Source: Romanomermis culicivorax (lineage: Eukaryota; Nematoda; Enoplea; Mermithida; Mermithidae). From it: a stretch of DNA of 64,000 bases. The stretch lies in contig CAWUHX010000032.1 of assembly GCA_963922205.1 (NCBI GenBank), forward strand, positions 496,001 through 560,000, read 5' to 3'. The position numbers and the translations under genes are program-made. The notes under the pieces were generated by a model, which saw only the letters and a program-made list of their open reading frames with translations, was not told the origin of the DNA and ran no database searches. This document shows, one piece after another, positions 9,301 to 20,690 of this stretch. Each line of letters starts with the position of its first letter. Position 1 is the first letter of the stretch.

Positions 9301-12300
9301 TCACCATAATCAACAAAATTCTAGCTAACGAGAAAATTTTATTGGTCGTCAAAAAATTTCAGCTTTTGAAGATATATTATTAAGCATTTCTTCAGTGATT
9401 TAAGTACATTTCTCCTTTTTTGCAGTTCTAGTTGAGTTGGCATATGAACATTACGTATACCAACATTTCTATCATCATAACGTTTTTTTTGCACGAACTT
9501 CAAATTTTCGATTCGAGAGCGTTATGATATCATCAAATAAATGTACTGGCATTGCTCAAAATTCTTTTCGTGTAATTTTAAATACGAGATTCACATCTAT
9601 AAATTCAGAGCACATTTTGCGGTTCGAAAATGATGTGTTAAACTGAATGATCAGAAAATGAGAAGATTAAGAATTATATGAATTAATGATTTCATTTTTG
9701 ATATTTTTGGCAATTGTCGAATCAATATCCAAAATGAAGTAGTTGCCTTCAAAAAAATTTTCATAAAATTTGAAATCAGATATTACAGTCTGGTTACACA
9801 AGCGAATCTAAACTTTCGGTAGGCACTGTACCTTTCGCCAGTGTGATGGCGTAAATGTACGTAGAGACGACTCGGATAAGCGAATTTTTTGTTACAATGT
9901 TTACAAACGAACTTCGATAGTGCTGGCCTTTTTTCGCCGTGGATAAATTCGTGAATCGATAATTGGTTGCGTTGAACGAAAGCTTTTCCGCAAACCTGAT
10001 TATGGGAAAAAGGATTTCGATCAAAACAAATTCCTGCGTGACCGGTGTTTCAAAATATATACCTTGCAAACAAATGGTCGAATACCCAAGTGAATCCTTT
10101 CATGATTCCGCATATTTCCTTGGCTCGAAAAGCTTTTGGAACAAATTCGGCATTTGTACGGTTTTTCGCCACTGAAAAAAACAACATTATATAGAATATG
10201 TGAAGGATGGAAGATAAGGAAAAATGCCAAAATCAAGCCTTCAAATTTTCTAGAATTCTAGAAAGAGAAAAGCATTTATAATGCATTTAGAACGAGTATA
10301 TATGCATTTTCAGCAGGTATAAACAGATATATCACTTTTTCAAAAGAATATAAAACTAATAAATTATTCTAATAAAATTTGGAGATTTAAATTCTTTCCA
10401 CGACAGACTGCCACAGCTCAAGAAAGATATGAACACTAAATATACTTACTTATGAGTCCTCATGTGAATGACCAAACTACCCGCGTAAGCGAAAACTTTA
10501 CCACATTCTGTGCACTGGTGCTGTTTAGCGCCTTGAACGTGCACTTGAGCCATGTGCAACTTCAAATAGTTTTTCAGCGTAAAGTTTTTTGGACACTGCG
10601 GACATTGGAAACGACGTTCGCCGTGCGTTTGTTTATGAGTATACAGAGCGCTAGGGGATGAAAGTACTTTCGGGCAGATAGGACAGGCGTAGGCAGCAGA
10701 GTTGATATGTGTCGTTTCGTGAACGGTTTTGCTACTGAATTGGGCGAAAGCTCGATCACAATATGAACACTTGTAAGGTTTGATTCCGCTGTGGATTCGT
10801 AAATGTATGACCAAAGTGGCTTTCTGGGCGAATCTTTTGTCGCATAACGTACACTGAAATGGTTTCTCTCCTGAAAAATTCGAAAAGCAAATGGGATGAA
10901 ATCAGAAAATATCATAGGCGGGGAATGATTCTAATTTTCAGATTCTGAGTGTCACAATTCTTCCGAATCATATCAGTATTTCGAGTCAAGTCATGAATTG
11001 TCTCTAAAATCATCGGGCTACCTCCTTGCAGAGCCGTTTGATATATATCTCCTGAGCTTAAACCGCTTTTCTCTATTACCATCTCAAATATAATTGAGAA
11101 ATCAGTAAAAACAGGAGAAAGACAGCCTGTATAACAAACAATTCAATCCAAAACCCAAGGCTCAAATATTTTGGGCTTTTCCCAAGTAGACTGAGGGGTT
11201 TCTTGATTCTATCAGAAATCGAAAAAAATTGCCAGCGAAGAGTCACACGTTCATGTATCTCCACAAGTATTTTTTTTCAGGTAATCTTTTGAAAAGAGAA
11301 AATCTTACCGGTATGTGTTCGCATATGGGCATTCAAAACACTCAAGTATGCAAACGATTTGCCGCAATTCGGGCAGATGTGACCATCTTTAAGTAATTTG
11401 TTGATCGGTTGCCGCTGCTGCTGAATCGACGCCAACGTACTGTCGTCGTTGACAGATGATTGGTCACCATCGGACGTTACAACGGGTAAACCCTGACAAT
11501 CGCTTCCGTTAAGAATGCTGGAGTCGTTACTTTTTAAATGTATAAATTGATGTTGACGCAAGCTAGTGGCGTGAGCAAACGATTTTAAACAAATCTGAAT
11601 AGAATTAAAATGCTTCATAGAGGAATTCGCTGCTAATATTTTGACTCATGTACGTTGCAATGGAAGGGTTTCTCTCGCGAATGAGTCCGAATATGAGTTC
11701 TAAGAGCGGCGGGCTGAATGAAACGTTTCTCGCAAATTTCGCACTTGTACCGCCTTAAAATGATACACTGAACGATTTCTTTGAATGAGACAAGAGTTGA
11801 ATCTACGCAAAAGAGCATGAAAAAATTGTTTTGTTTACCGCAATGTGTGACCTGCACAACCGCAGACGAAGACTACAAATCTAAACTCATCAATTTTTCC
11901 AGTTGACCGAAAACTCATCGGATTTATTCCGCATTGAATTTCTAACATAAAAGCAGTTACGAGTTGGGATTTTTGATCAGCCCCCTGTGTTCCAATGAGC
12001 CATACCTAGAATCATAAGATCTGAAAACATTTTTTAGATCTTTACAAAATTGGACCTTAGTTTTACAAGAAGCTCGACAGTCAAAGACAAAAATGATTAG
12101 GACTCAAATATGTTGACTGAAAATCGCAAGTGTTCGGGATTGCATGAAAAATTATTCGAGCATCTTAAAACAGTAAAAGTAATTTTTTTCAGAAAGAACT
12201 TCGAAATTAAAAATTTATTACAATTTAAAAATGCTTCAGATGAAAAGTTTTATCGAATCATGGACAATTTCTAGGTATTTCCGTACCTGTGTCCCGACAC

Positions 12301-15300
12301 AACTTACTACGCTGACGTTAACTTTAGGCTCAGGGTGATATTCACACTTAGGTGCTCGTGTTCTGATTTGAGAGTAGATTTTGGCTTGAATGTACCTATG
12401 CAATTGGAGCAGATGATCCTGAGGGATAGACACCAGTACAGTAAAACCCGATATTTTTTGGTTTATCATACTGAAAATTCAACAATCAATGACAACTTCT
12501 ATACGTAAAACCTCGGATGACCAAAGAAATTTCTTGAATAATTTTTCCACTGAAACTTGAAAACACACTGAACTGCGTGTTTAAAATGAGAAAACTCCAG
12601 CTACCAGAACATCAACGTAGAAAATTTCTATTTATGTTGCCTTTTTCAAGCTGATTTGGATTGAATCCCTTGAAAACCGTTCCACATTCCACAGCCAAAT
12701 TTGGAAAATTCACCTTTCACCAGTATGCGATCTTTCGTGCATTATAAGGGACGTTTGCTGCGTGAATCTTTTATCGCAAAAGCGACACTAGAAAAAGCGA
12801 GAAAGAATAAATCAATATTTTTCATATTGAAGAAAAAAAAGGTAAAATAAGGATATAACATACGTGCTCCCATTATACACACACATATAATATGAACTAA
12901 AGAGTATAAAAAACGTATTTCCTGGATAAAAGAATAGATAATAATAGAAACTAGAGAGAAAGGGAAAACAAAAAAGAAGTCAATAGAAACGAACGACTGG
13001 GAAAGGGACAAAGACAGAGAAAAGGAACAAGAGGTGAGAAAGATAAGAGAACGAAAGATAAAACTGGATGCAAATGAAAAGGCATAAAATAAAATGATAT
13101 ATTTGGAAAAGATAGAAAAAATTAGGAAAGAGTGCAGGGTGAAAGAACAAAAAACAAATAAACAAAAAATAAAATTTGAATTTTACAAAACATACCAGGA
13201 TTTCTCAACGAAAATAGCATAAGGTAGATTATGAGGGAAGAAAAATCTATCGAAAATAAAGAAAAACTGCAATTAGTAAATTTCGTAAGATTACAGAATA
13301 AAACGTAGAAAAAAAGAGAAATAATATGACATCTATAGAAAAGCAATAACTGATAACCAAATCAATCGAACATAACCAAATTTAAATGGCCCAATTATTA
13401 AACCTTTTACAAAGTCAAATATTTGAGTTTAGTTGAAATTACGACGTTAATTTTCATAACAAGTTTGAAAATACAATGATTGAAATTTTTATGAAATAGA
13501 AAAGTAAGCAGCGTTAAAAAAATTATCCTTACGGCAAACGGTCTTTCGCCAGTATGCGTTCTTTCGTGGGCCATCAATGGATGCTTGTATAAAAATTTTT
13601 TATCGCAAAATCTGCAAATCCACTTTCGGGCGTCGACTGGAGGAGGCGGCGTGTTTTGCGGGGTGTTCGGGTCGTTCAACGATACGTCAGAGGCCGCCAC
13701 TGCCGAAGCGCGTTTAGCTTCGTGACGTTTCTTATGTGCGTAAATCGAGCTTCGGTAACTGAACGTTTTGCCGCACTCGTCGCAGGCGAACGATTCCGCC
13801 GGTTCACCTAGTTCGGCCGAATGACTGATCTCGTGCGTTCTTAGGCTGCCAATGGTAGCGAACCGTTTCGGACAAATTTTGCATTGATAAGGCCTTTCGC
13901 CGGTATGTTGCCTTTCGTGGATTTTCATATTTCCCTGAAAAACAGAATGGTTTGTACAGACCTGCGACCAAAAGAATGATTCTAATTTTCCGTAAATCTC
14001 AATTTGTGCAATTAATTCTAACATACTTGAATCTAAATTCCCAACAAGCGATTTAGCACATTATTTTTCTCAGATTGTCCTTTTTAATTAGTTGTGCGTG
14101 TGACAAAAATACTCGAAAATGTAATGTTGGTATCAATGATACAATTCTACGATCATGTTTATAAACTAATAATTTTGGGGAAGTCGTTTTAGATGTCTCA
14201 TTCAAACACTTGATCTCGCAAAAGCATATGGTATCCTGCCCGATTCAACCAATTCTCGATACTGTGAAAAAATCATAAAATGTATACTTGTGATGCGAAT
14301 CCTTTGCCACAAAACTCGCAAATGTACGGTTTTTGACCGGTATGCCGTCTTTCATGGACGATTAAGCTCGTTTTTTGGGCAAAGCCTTTTTCGCAGTGCT
14401 GACATTTGTACGGTTTATCTGCAGAAAACAAAATCAACCGAAAAAGAAAATTTTCGATTAATTAAACTTTGAGCATAACAAGGGATCCAAAACTATTCAG
14501 AATTTCCTTTTCTTCAATGTTTCACAATATTTTTGATTATATTCCTTATAATTTCATTATTTACTATTTCTTCTCGCCCAAAACTGGGCAAACAAAGAAA
14601 ATAGAAAAAATATGACAAACAATAAATCGAAATGGGCCAGTGGAAAGTAAACAAAAAACATATATTCAACGTTATTTCGACTAAACGAATTGAAAGTAGG
14701 AAAACAATAAGATATAAGAAAGGTTATAAACAGGAAATGCGCACCAATGTGAAAAAGCAAGAAAGGATTTTTAGTAAAGATGAGTATAATGAAGATCAAC
14801 CTAAAGAAGAGAAAACAGAATGTACTCGTACAAATATGTAAATGGTGAGCGAACACATATAGACAGATCTTATGGGTTCATCTGGTACCATGCAGCTCGT
14901 CTCTTTGGTTCTCATATCCGAATCCTCAACAGAAATTTTATCGTACTAGAAATAAAAATAGTTCAAAGTTGATTTTTCAACCATTGCTATTGTGGATTTA
15001 GGAGGTCTTAGAATAGATTTCGGCATAAAATTTTCAGGTTAATATCAAACGACTTTATCATACCTAAATTCACCATTGCATGAAATGTTGAAATGAATAC
15101 GGTGCTAGGAACAAGATTCACAAGGTCAGATTTTCTGGTAGGGGTAAATTTCAGTTTGTAGGGGAGGTGCACTCAAATATCCATTGAAACAGCCACTTTT
15201 CTTCAAAATTGAATACGCAGTGATCTATATTGGGGACCCTAAGTTGAGGTAATACCCGATCCATACTCCTGTGTTCAGCAGATGTGGTTTTGAGAAGTCA

Positions 15301-15977
15301 ATCTGACTGCTGTGTTTATACAATTGCTTTCTGAGCGTAGAGTCTATAAGATTAGGTTAACAGAGACAAGGTTTGGAATCTCCTTGCTGACATCAAGGTG
15401 TACTGTCGGCTCAAGAAGTTCTCAGGTTAGGCCTCTGTAAGTCCGCTCGGAAAATTATCAGATTTTATTGTTAGCATGTGGTTAGGAACTGTCGCATTTT
15501 TAATTGTATAAGCCCAAAGGTCAATGTGGTTGTATGCTGGGAACCAGGTCATCAGGTACCGAAGTCGCCTCGTCGGGTACCGAGTTCCACCCAGTTGAAC
15601 CCGTCGTACAGGTATGCGGTAAGCTACACTAGGTCAACGATAGACCTATTTTCTACACCACTTCATACACAGTTTCAGAACTCCGATGTCTTCGTTTGCT
15701 TCAGACATCAGGCACAAAAAATTGGGTATTGTGCATACTCTGTGAACAGTTATTCTGAGATTAAATTAGCATATTTTTACGTTAAACAGGCTTTGCAGAC
15801 ACCAGATATCCCGAAAAGTATCGGCCGTTATTTAATACAGAGTCACGCAGTGCTTGCCCGGCACCTACCTCCGCTATGAATTCTCGAATGGTTGAGCAAA
15901 ACGGACTGGAAAGGGAACCCTTTGCCGCACTCCTCGCATATCCACGGTCGATCGCCCCTTTTATTCCTTGAAGGCAT
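5922..15977 (-). CDS. Multi-C2H2 zinc-finger protein, 20 fingers, 11 exons
   Basis: Likely a nuclear DNA-binding transcription regulator. Eleven exons (15977-15869, 14418-14288, 13934-13533, 12787-12714, 11753-11654, 11594-11309, 10870-10450, 10171-10063, 9995-9832, 8444-7930, 6322-5922) splice in one frame to about 903 aa, all with GT...AG junctions. The protein starts [12 protein letters not shown]. Twenty fingers of the C-x2-C-x12-H-x3/4-H type follow, most joined by TGEKP-like linkers; the last (CIACDKSF...) ends in Cys rather than His. After the fingers come a Ser/Ala/Gln-rich stretch, a basic [10 protein letters not shown] segment (possible nuclear localisation signal) and an acidic C-terminal tail. 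Introns cut fingers at varied phases, so this is not a retrocopy. An upstream 5' exon cannot be excluded. The DNA target is unknown and no orthologue is assigned. Confidence 0.9.
6323..7929 (-). other. Intron 10 of the zinc-finger gene, with two repeat elements
   Basis: Non-coding. At 7005-7070 lies the CATATGGCTAGC word family, whose inverted partner is at 31085-31165. At 7075-7340 a G-run element ends GTGCATGTATG, like the ends at 1075 and 18455. Between 7730 and 7880 further CATACATGCAC / GTGCATGTATG-like ends occur. The long minus-strand ORF into 7736 is exon 10 read through into the intron. Confidence 0.5.
7930..8444 (-). CDS. Zinc-finger gene exon 10 (fingers 19, 20 and basic tail)
   Basis: Acceptor TTTGTTTAG, RPFKC, finger 19, then finger 20 ending ...HTKRC (C2HC). 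A non-finger region rich in Ser, Ala and Gln and the basic run [13 protein letters not shown] follow. Donor AAAG|GTAATA in phase 1. Confidence 0.88.
8445..9831 (-). other. Intron 9 of the zinc-finger gene
   Basis: About 1.4 kb, AT-rich, between exons 10 and 9. Short ORFs on both strands have no recognisable content, and I see no repeat shared with the rest of the window. Confidence 0.5.
9832..9995 (-). CDS. Zinc-finger gene exon 9 (fingers 17 and 18)
   Basis: Acceptor ATAATCAG, then [19 protein letters not shown] completing finger 17, a short spacer, and finger 18 ([21 protein letters not shown]) with TGE. Donor AG|GTACAG in phase 2. Confidence 0.85.
10063..10171 (-). CDS. Zinc-finger gene exon 8 (finger 16)
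   Basis: Acceptor TTTTTTTCAG, NGEKPYKC, finger 16 ([21 protein letters not shown]), then LGIRPFVCK. Donor AAG|GTATAT in phase 0, between the cysteines of finger 17. Confidence 0.85.
10450..10870 (-). CDS. Zinc-finger gene exon 7 (fingers 11-15)
   Basis: The largest finger exon. Acceptor TTTTTCAG, GEKPFQC, then five fingers. Finger 14 has a longer H-x4-H spacing (HMAQVH). Donor CATAA|GTAAGT in phase 2; without splicing the frame would stop at once. Confidence 0.88.
11309..11594 (-). CDS. Zinc-finger gene exon 6 (fingers 9 and 10)
   Basis: Acceptor TTCTATTCAG, then [19 protein letters not shown] completing finger 9. A Ser/Asp/Gln-rich spacer of about 60 residues follows, then finger 10 ([21 protein letters not shown]). 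Donor ACCG|GTAAGA in phase 1. Confidence 0.85.
11654..11753 (-). CDS. Zinc-finger gene exon 5 (finger 8, start of 9)
   Basis: Acceptor CATTTTAAG, then [12 protein letters not shown]...[13 protein letters not shown]. The donor AAC|GTACAT falls between the two cysteines of finger 9, in phase 0. Only a 59-base intron separates it from exon 6. Confidence 0.85.
12714..12787 (-). CDS. Zinc-finger gene exon 4 (finger 7)
   Basis: Acceptor TTTTTCTAG, then [21 protein letters not shown] and TGE. Donor AG|GTGAAT in phase 2. A 74-bp exon encoding exactly one finger. Confidence 0.85.
12788..13532 (-). other. Intron 3 of the zinc-finger gene, purine-rich
   Basis: The plus strand is strongly A/G-rich here (runs such as AGAGAGAAAGGGAAAACAAAA), so the transcript is U/C-rich. 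ORFs predicted on the minus strand are hydrophobic low-complexity artefacts of this composition. Confidence 0.55.
13533..13934 (-). CDS. Zinc-finger gene exon 3 (fingers 3-6)
   Basis: Acceptor TTTTTCAG, then [15 protein letters not shown] completing finger 3. Fingers 4, 5 and 6 follow, with a Pro-rich spacer ([18 protein letters not shown]) before finger 6. It ends HTGERPFA before GTAAGG in phase 0. Confidence 0.85.
14288..14418 (-). CDS. Zinc-finger gene exon 2 (finger 2, half of 3)
   Basis: Acceptor TTCTGCAG, first codon completed to Asp (HSG-DKPYKC). Finger 2 is [21 protein letters not shown]. Finger 3 begins [11 protein letters not shown] and is cut by donor CAA|GTATAC in phase 0. Confidence 0.85.
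14419..15868 (-). other. Intron 1 of the zinc-finger gene
   Basis: About 1.45 kb. Its 14560-14850 part is purine-rich like intron 3. A 133-codon plus-strand ORF at 15478-15879 overlaps exon 1 in antisense and has no recognisable domain, so it is not called. Confidence 0.5.
15869..15977 (-). CDS. Zinc-finger gene exon 1 (finger 1)
   Basis: It starts at an ATG ([20 protein letters not shown]) and ends HSG with donor G|GTAGGT in phase 1. A weak acceptor (CTTGAG) just before the ATG means this could instead be an internal exon with a further 5' exon upstream. Confidence 0.75.
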
Positions 15978-17616
15978 GCTCAAGAATTGTGGAGTATAAT
16001 TTCAAAAAATCTAGAAAAAAGAAAAAGAGAATAAAACGAACATACGCACATAAGCAAAGAGAGCGGGAGGTCTGAAAATTGGCACATGTATTTTTAATTA
16101 CTCGCCGTTTCTAACTATACTAAGAGAGAGAGAGAGAGAAGGAAAGAAAGAAAGAAAATGTATAACATACTATACGCTGTGAGAACAGAGCCCCTATATA
16201 TACAGGCCAACGTCACCGAGCAAAAAGGAAAGAATAGGGAAAGTAAAGAATAGAGAGAAAATGGAAAATGTACACAATACTGGAGCAAATAATAATATAA
16301 AAGAGAGGCAGGGAGGGGAGCACATAGGCCGACCTTCCTAGCACACATAAAAAAGAAAGACAGAGAAAAGAGGGGTTCTCTTCCTTTTGCTGAGCATGCG
16401 AAAAATATCGATAAAAATATACACACACATAACACAAAACGCACATAAGACACGTAGGTATAGTAGAATAAAGTACACACACACAATAGATAATACAAAA
16501 TCTTACGGGCGAAAAAATATAATATATAAAAATACAGTTTGTACGTAGTTTTAAAGACAAGTTTTGCCGCGTGTTGAAGGAAAAGGCACAAACAAAAAGA
16601 CTTGCTTTGTGCCCCGCGATTCAAGTTTTACACGTCAGCAAAATAGCATTTAAAAACGACTAGAATAAATATGAGAGAAAGAGAAGAGAAAAGATATATA
16701 ATAAAAACGGGAACGAAACGAAATGAACTAAACAAATATATAGCACGCATACATACGCACATAGTAGGCATAAAAGAAGATAGAAAACATACAACAGAAA
16801 GAAAAATTGAAAACGAAATCGGGCAAAAAATACTCGCTAAAAGGAGCATGTATAATACCAGGCTTGTCTGAAAGCTCACATACGTACGAAAGCAGCAGAT
16901 ATAAAATATAAACAAGGAACACAAGAATCGAAGAAAACATTAATTTTTTTTCAAAAATGTATACTAATCAAGTTTCTTGGAAAAAGAAAAAAAGATGTTT
17001 GCTATATTATAATAGAAAGCAACAGGGTTTCGTGAAAATATCCCCGTCACAAATATACGATTCTACGATATTTGGATTAAATCGATAAATATTTGTAAAG
17101 TAGAGAATTGAAAAAATCAAGTAGTTTAAACCGATGGGACAATTCAGAATGATAATCAGGATAGAAACGAAACTGTAGCAGTAATAAGAAATGACCAGGT
17201 ACAAACACAAAAGATGACAGACATGAATGCAGCTAAGTTAAAGTACCCGAAGACGGTAACGATATGTCACTTCTCTATTTCTCTTGATTTCAATGCCCGA
17301 AAGGTGCTCGGGACGTCATCAAGAACACATTGAGAATTTTCAACTACTCATGGAATGGTCACCAATAGGCTCCTGATTCTAGGAGTTTTATCTCGGGAAC
17401 AAAGGTTTAAATTTCAATAGAAAGTTATCGACGAGCCACAATTGATCCAGAAGCATTTGCGCACTTTAGTGACTCCTGAATTTTTCCCAGTTTTTAAACG
17501 TGTAAGGCATATACAACGACGATAGTGTAAATTGATGTTAGTGTTAAGGTGACTATCTGCCCCAAAGTAACGTGAAGTGAAATATAAAGTATTGCGCGTC
17601 ATTTACCTAGTTAATT
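15978..17616. other. Intergenic region upstream of the zinc-finger gene
   Basis: Purine-rich low-complexity DNA with CACACA and CATACATACGCACAT runs and a (GA)n microsatellite near 16124-16142. The predicted minus-strand ORFs of 98-169 codons are Phe/Leu/Cys/Tyr-rich translations of this composition. A promoter for the zinc-finger gene would lie here, but I cannot pinpoint one. Confidence 0.45.
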
Positions 17617-17620
17617 CATA

Positions 17621-17745
17621 AGGGGCATTCATACTTGCCTTTTCCGACGGAATGGAACGAAACGGAATACAATCGACAAAACTTAACCGATCGAGAGGGA
17701 AATTTTTACTGTGATCCGTCGAAGAAGGCAAGTATGAATGACCCC
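17621..17745. mobile_element. Short MITE, ends GGGGTCATTCATACTTGCC-like
   Basis: Ends GGGGCATTCATACTTGCC and GGCAAGTATGAATGACCCC form a near-perfect terminal inverted repeat with CCGACGGAA/CCGTCGAAG just inside. The right side abuts TTAA at 17746-17749; the left side reads ATAA, probably a mutated TTAA. Confidence 0.75.
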
Positions 17746-17749
17746 TTAA

Positions 17750-17971
17750 GGATCATTTATACTTGCTTTTTTCGGCGGAACGGAATGCAATCGACACAAC
17801 GTTACCGAACGAAAGGGAAACTTTCGTTCCGTTCGGTTGGAGGTTACCGTCGATCATTTTCTAGAAAGTTGCAATTATCCTTTGCGATCGAAAGTTGATT
17901 TTCAGGCTGAATGTTTCAAGCTGTTGGCGATCGGTTCCGTTCCGTCGAAAAAGGTAAGTATAAATGACCCT
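17750..17971. mobile_element. MITE with TTAA flanks (piggyBac-like target)
   Basis: It begins GGATCATTTATACTTGC and ends AAGTATAAATGACCCT, with TTAA on both sides (17746-17749 and 17972-17975). The interior matches 55068-55284 along most of its length. TTAA target duplication is the signature of piggyBac-type transposition; there is no transposase, so it is non-autonomous. It sits directly against the smaller MITE and shares the TTAA between them. Confidence 0.8.
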
Positions 17972-18035
17972 TTAAGCTTAGGCGCTTAGCGGAGCGGAAC
18001 TACGTGGGCGGACGCGTAGCGCCTAAGTACCCAGG

Positions 18036-18460
18036 ATACGTGCACAGCATAGAAATTCTGCTGGGGGTCAGCCAGGACAGGGGGTGGAATACAATTTTTT
18101 TTCATTCTTGATAATGAAAGGAATGGTCCTAGAAAGGTCTTTAAACATCCAAACATCATATTCTTACGCCTATATTAGTCAGATATGGAAAATAATTTCC
18201 TTAGACAGCACATTTTAATGTTTTGACGTTATTTCTCTGGAATAAAGTATGCTTTGTTTTGGAAAAATTGTTAAACTACAGCATCATTTCCATTTTCATG
18301 AAGACTTCCTCTTCTCTCTTGCTCATTTCCCTTCATCAACTTCTCAATCATTGCTGTTGGACCAAATCTGCTGGGGGGTCAGCAAGAATCTGCTGCGGGT
18401 TAATAAAAATCTGCTGGGGGTCAAAACCATACAAACCCTCCCCGACGTGCATGTATGGTA
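18036..18460 (-). repeat. Dispersed repeat, inverted copy of 660-1075
   Basis: GTGCACAGCATAGAAATTCTG, then CAGCCAGGACAGGGGGTGG and TTCATTCTTGATAATGAAAG mirror 900-1070 in reverse complement. TCTCTCTTGCTCATTTC and CTTCTCAATCATTGCTG mirror 730-800. It then runs into CTGCTGGGGGTCA tandem words and ends GTGCATGTATG at about 18457. Confidence 0.65.
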
Positions 18461-19277
18461 ACCAGCCCTCACCTCTTTATCGCAAATATTTTGCAGCACT
18501 TTATAAGTAAAATCATTGTTCAAGAGTCATTTTTCAGTTTTCAAGCGGACAGTTTTTCAGCATTAATTGAATCTCGGAAAATTAGCAATTGCCCAATTGC
18601 GGAAGAATAACTCAAAATGTTCTTATTAATCAGAATCCGTTGAGATGGTGCTGGTATGACGATATGGATAACTGCCAACACAATTGGCCGGGTAAAGTCG
18701 CTAACTATTGTTAAGACTTGCATAATCTAAAATACCACGGTCTATAGACTGATGGCCACAATCAATAAAAAATGCGGATCGCCAGATATTTCACTAATTT
18801 ACCTGCGGCTCTCGACTGCAATAAATATTTACGCTACGAAAAACGTCGTACGTACATAGAACGCTACTACTCTATCGCCGGTCGATTCTGGTTGTCTTTG
18901 TCGCCACCCATGCGCATAGGCAAGATCTTCGACAGAGACAGTTGACATTTTTGCCTAAATGCAGCTGAAGCAATAAGAATGATAATTCCTAGATGAATTT
19001 ATATGGAATCTATCATAAGGCACTCCTTTCTACGTTTGAGGTACCAACTTTTTTCGCTCATTATATGAGAATCTGGCAAAATCTCTGGCTTTATGAGAAT
19101 CTGGCAAAAAATAGTGAAATTTTTTTTTGCCGTGGGTCTCTTCGATATGCAACTAGCTTTTCGTACCAAGTTTCACAGCGCAAATAGAAGTCAAACATTT
19201 TTCTCACTCAATTATCGATTTCACGTTCTGAAATGATGTTTTTAGCTTTTCAAAACAGAAAATATGAGAAATTTAAC

Positions 19278-19290
19278 GGCGCTTAGTGCC
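19278..19290. repeat. GC hairpin module, copy 5
   Basis: GGCGCTTAGTGCC: the stem is kept through one G-T wobble pair. Confidence 0.5.
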
Positions 19291-19788
19291 AGATATTGAA
19301 TAATATTTTACTCTTACTAATTATTACTAATCAGAAATTTGTTGAAAAATGACTTATTGGAAAAATTCTTTTGAACATTCTTCGGATAAATGCCTGATCT
19401 TGCATTGTTTCATCTTGCTAACGATTGATTTCTTTTAGAATGATGTTTAGACCTGAGCAATGGGCTGCTGTTTTAAATCGGCTAGCAAGATAGAAAAATC
19501 AGCTGGAAGTCAATGGTGTTTCGTTAATTCGAGCAAAACAGAAAATATCATTAAATAGTTTATAGTACTGAAAAATGTCAATTAAAATTCAAAAATCGGG
19601 CACTAAACGTTTGGATTCTTCAACTAGCAAATATTTGAACGAAATATAGAAAATTACTTATTGAAAAGTTAGATAAGACATTTTACATTATAAAAACTAT
19701 TAAAGCTTAACTAATTAATTAGTAAAGTAGACATGCTAACGCCCGCGCTTGAGCTGGATTATAGCCACTGATGATTCATTACTATAAT

Positions 19789-19803
19789 CGACACGAAGCG
19801 TCG
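19789..19803. repeat. GC hairpin module, copy 6 (compensated stem)
   Basis: CGACACGAAGCGTCG followed by GGAAAATTTT. Relative to CGGCGCGAAGCGCCG, one G-C pair has become A-T on both sides of the stem, a compensatory change; one other position is mismatched. Confidence 0.55.
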
Positions 19804-20614
19804 GGAAAATTTTGAGGTTTTGGCTTTTAACATTCTGGAATGCGAGAAAACTAATTTCGAAAAGTCATTCCGAGAATCAGGTTCCATTTTTTTGTTAAAA
19901 AATCGTGCTTTCATCTTTGTTTGAAAATTGAAAAACTGTATTCATATTCTTTCATAACTTTAATGGAAAAAGATTGAAATTTCTGAAAATTACCTTCACG
20001 AAGTTTTAGAATCCAATTCAAATTTACGTCAAAAAGACTATCGTTTCGACAATTTTGGGAACGTTAGAGTGTTCGTATTTCTCGAATAATGTGTTAACGG
20101 AAAAATATAAATTTTCATCAAATATCGGAACAAAATATTGAGGATTACCAATTAAAATAAGTGATGACACGTTTTAGATAATAAAAACTATTAAGGATTA
20201 ATTGATGTTTGCTATATTATAATGGATCAATTGTGGCTCGTCGATAATTCACCAAACATTCTAAAGAGTTAGACCAGAGAATAAAAAACCATAGAAACCT
20301 CAAGAATTTCAAAAGTTTGGTTTTTGCCAACCTTTTACTTTACAGATTAAAAAACTTGGAAAAAATTCTGGAGCCACTAAAGTGCGTAAGTACCAACAAT
20401 TTTATAGAGATACTTAAATTCTCGCAACATTCAATTTTTTAAATCGTTTTCTCCCATAGTTTTTCTTACCTCACTGACGTGATTCTGAAAAATTTTGTGG
20501 CCACGATTTTAACGTATATATAGGTGCAGTAAATGTAGCCTTAAGTATATTTTTATCGAACTACTGGCCTAAAACTTTTCAGGAATTTTCAGTATTTTTC
20601 TGGCGAGGAAAATT

Positions 20615-20690
20615 TGTTTGTGCCACTGGCACAATTTTTTTGTATCTTGTGCCAATTTGCACAAATATCGGTGCACAAAAACAAACACTG
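20615..20690. repeat. GTGCCACTGGCAC word array, element end
   Basis: GTTTGTGCCACTGGCACAA, CTTGTGCCAATTTGCACAAA and GTGCACAAAAACAAACACTGG match the end arrays at 5505-5600 and 28200-28275. It is probably a solitary, degraded end of the same family. Confidence 0.55.

Noticed and set aside
15478-15879. 133-codon plus-strand ORF
   Set aside because: No recognisable domain, and it overlaps zinc-finger exon 1 in antisense.
16115-16924. Minus-strand ORFs of 98-169 codons rich in Phe, Leu, Tyr and Cys
   Set aside because: They are translations of a purine-rich plus-strand block; composition is low-complexity, there is no domain, and similar spurious ORFs appear in every such block.
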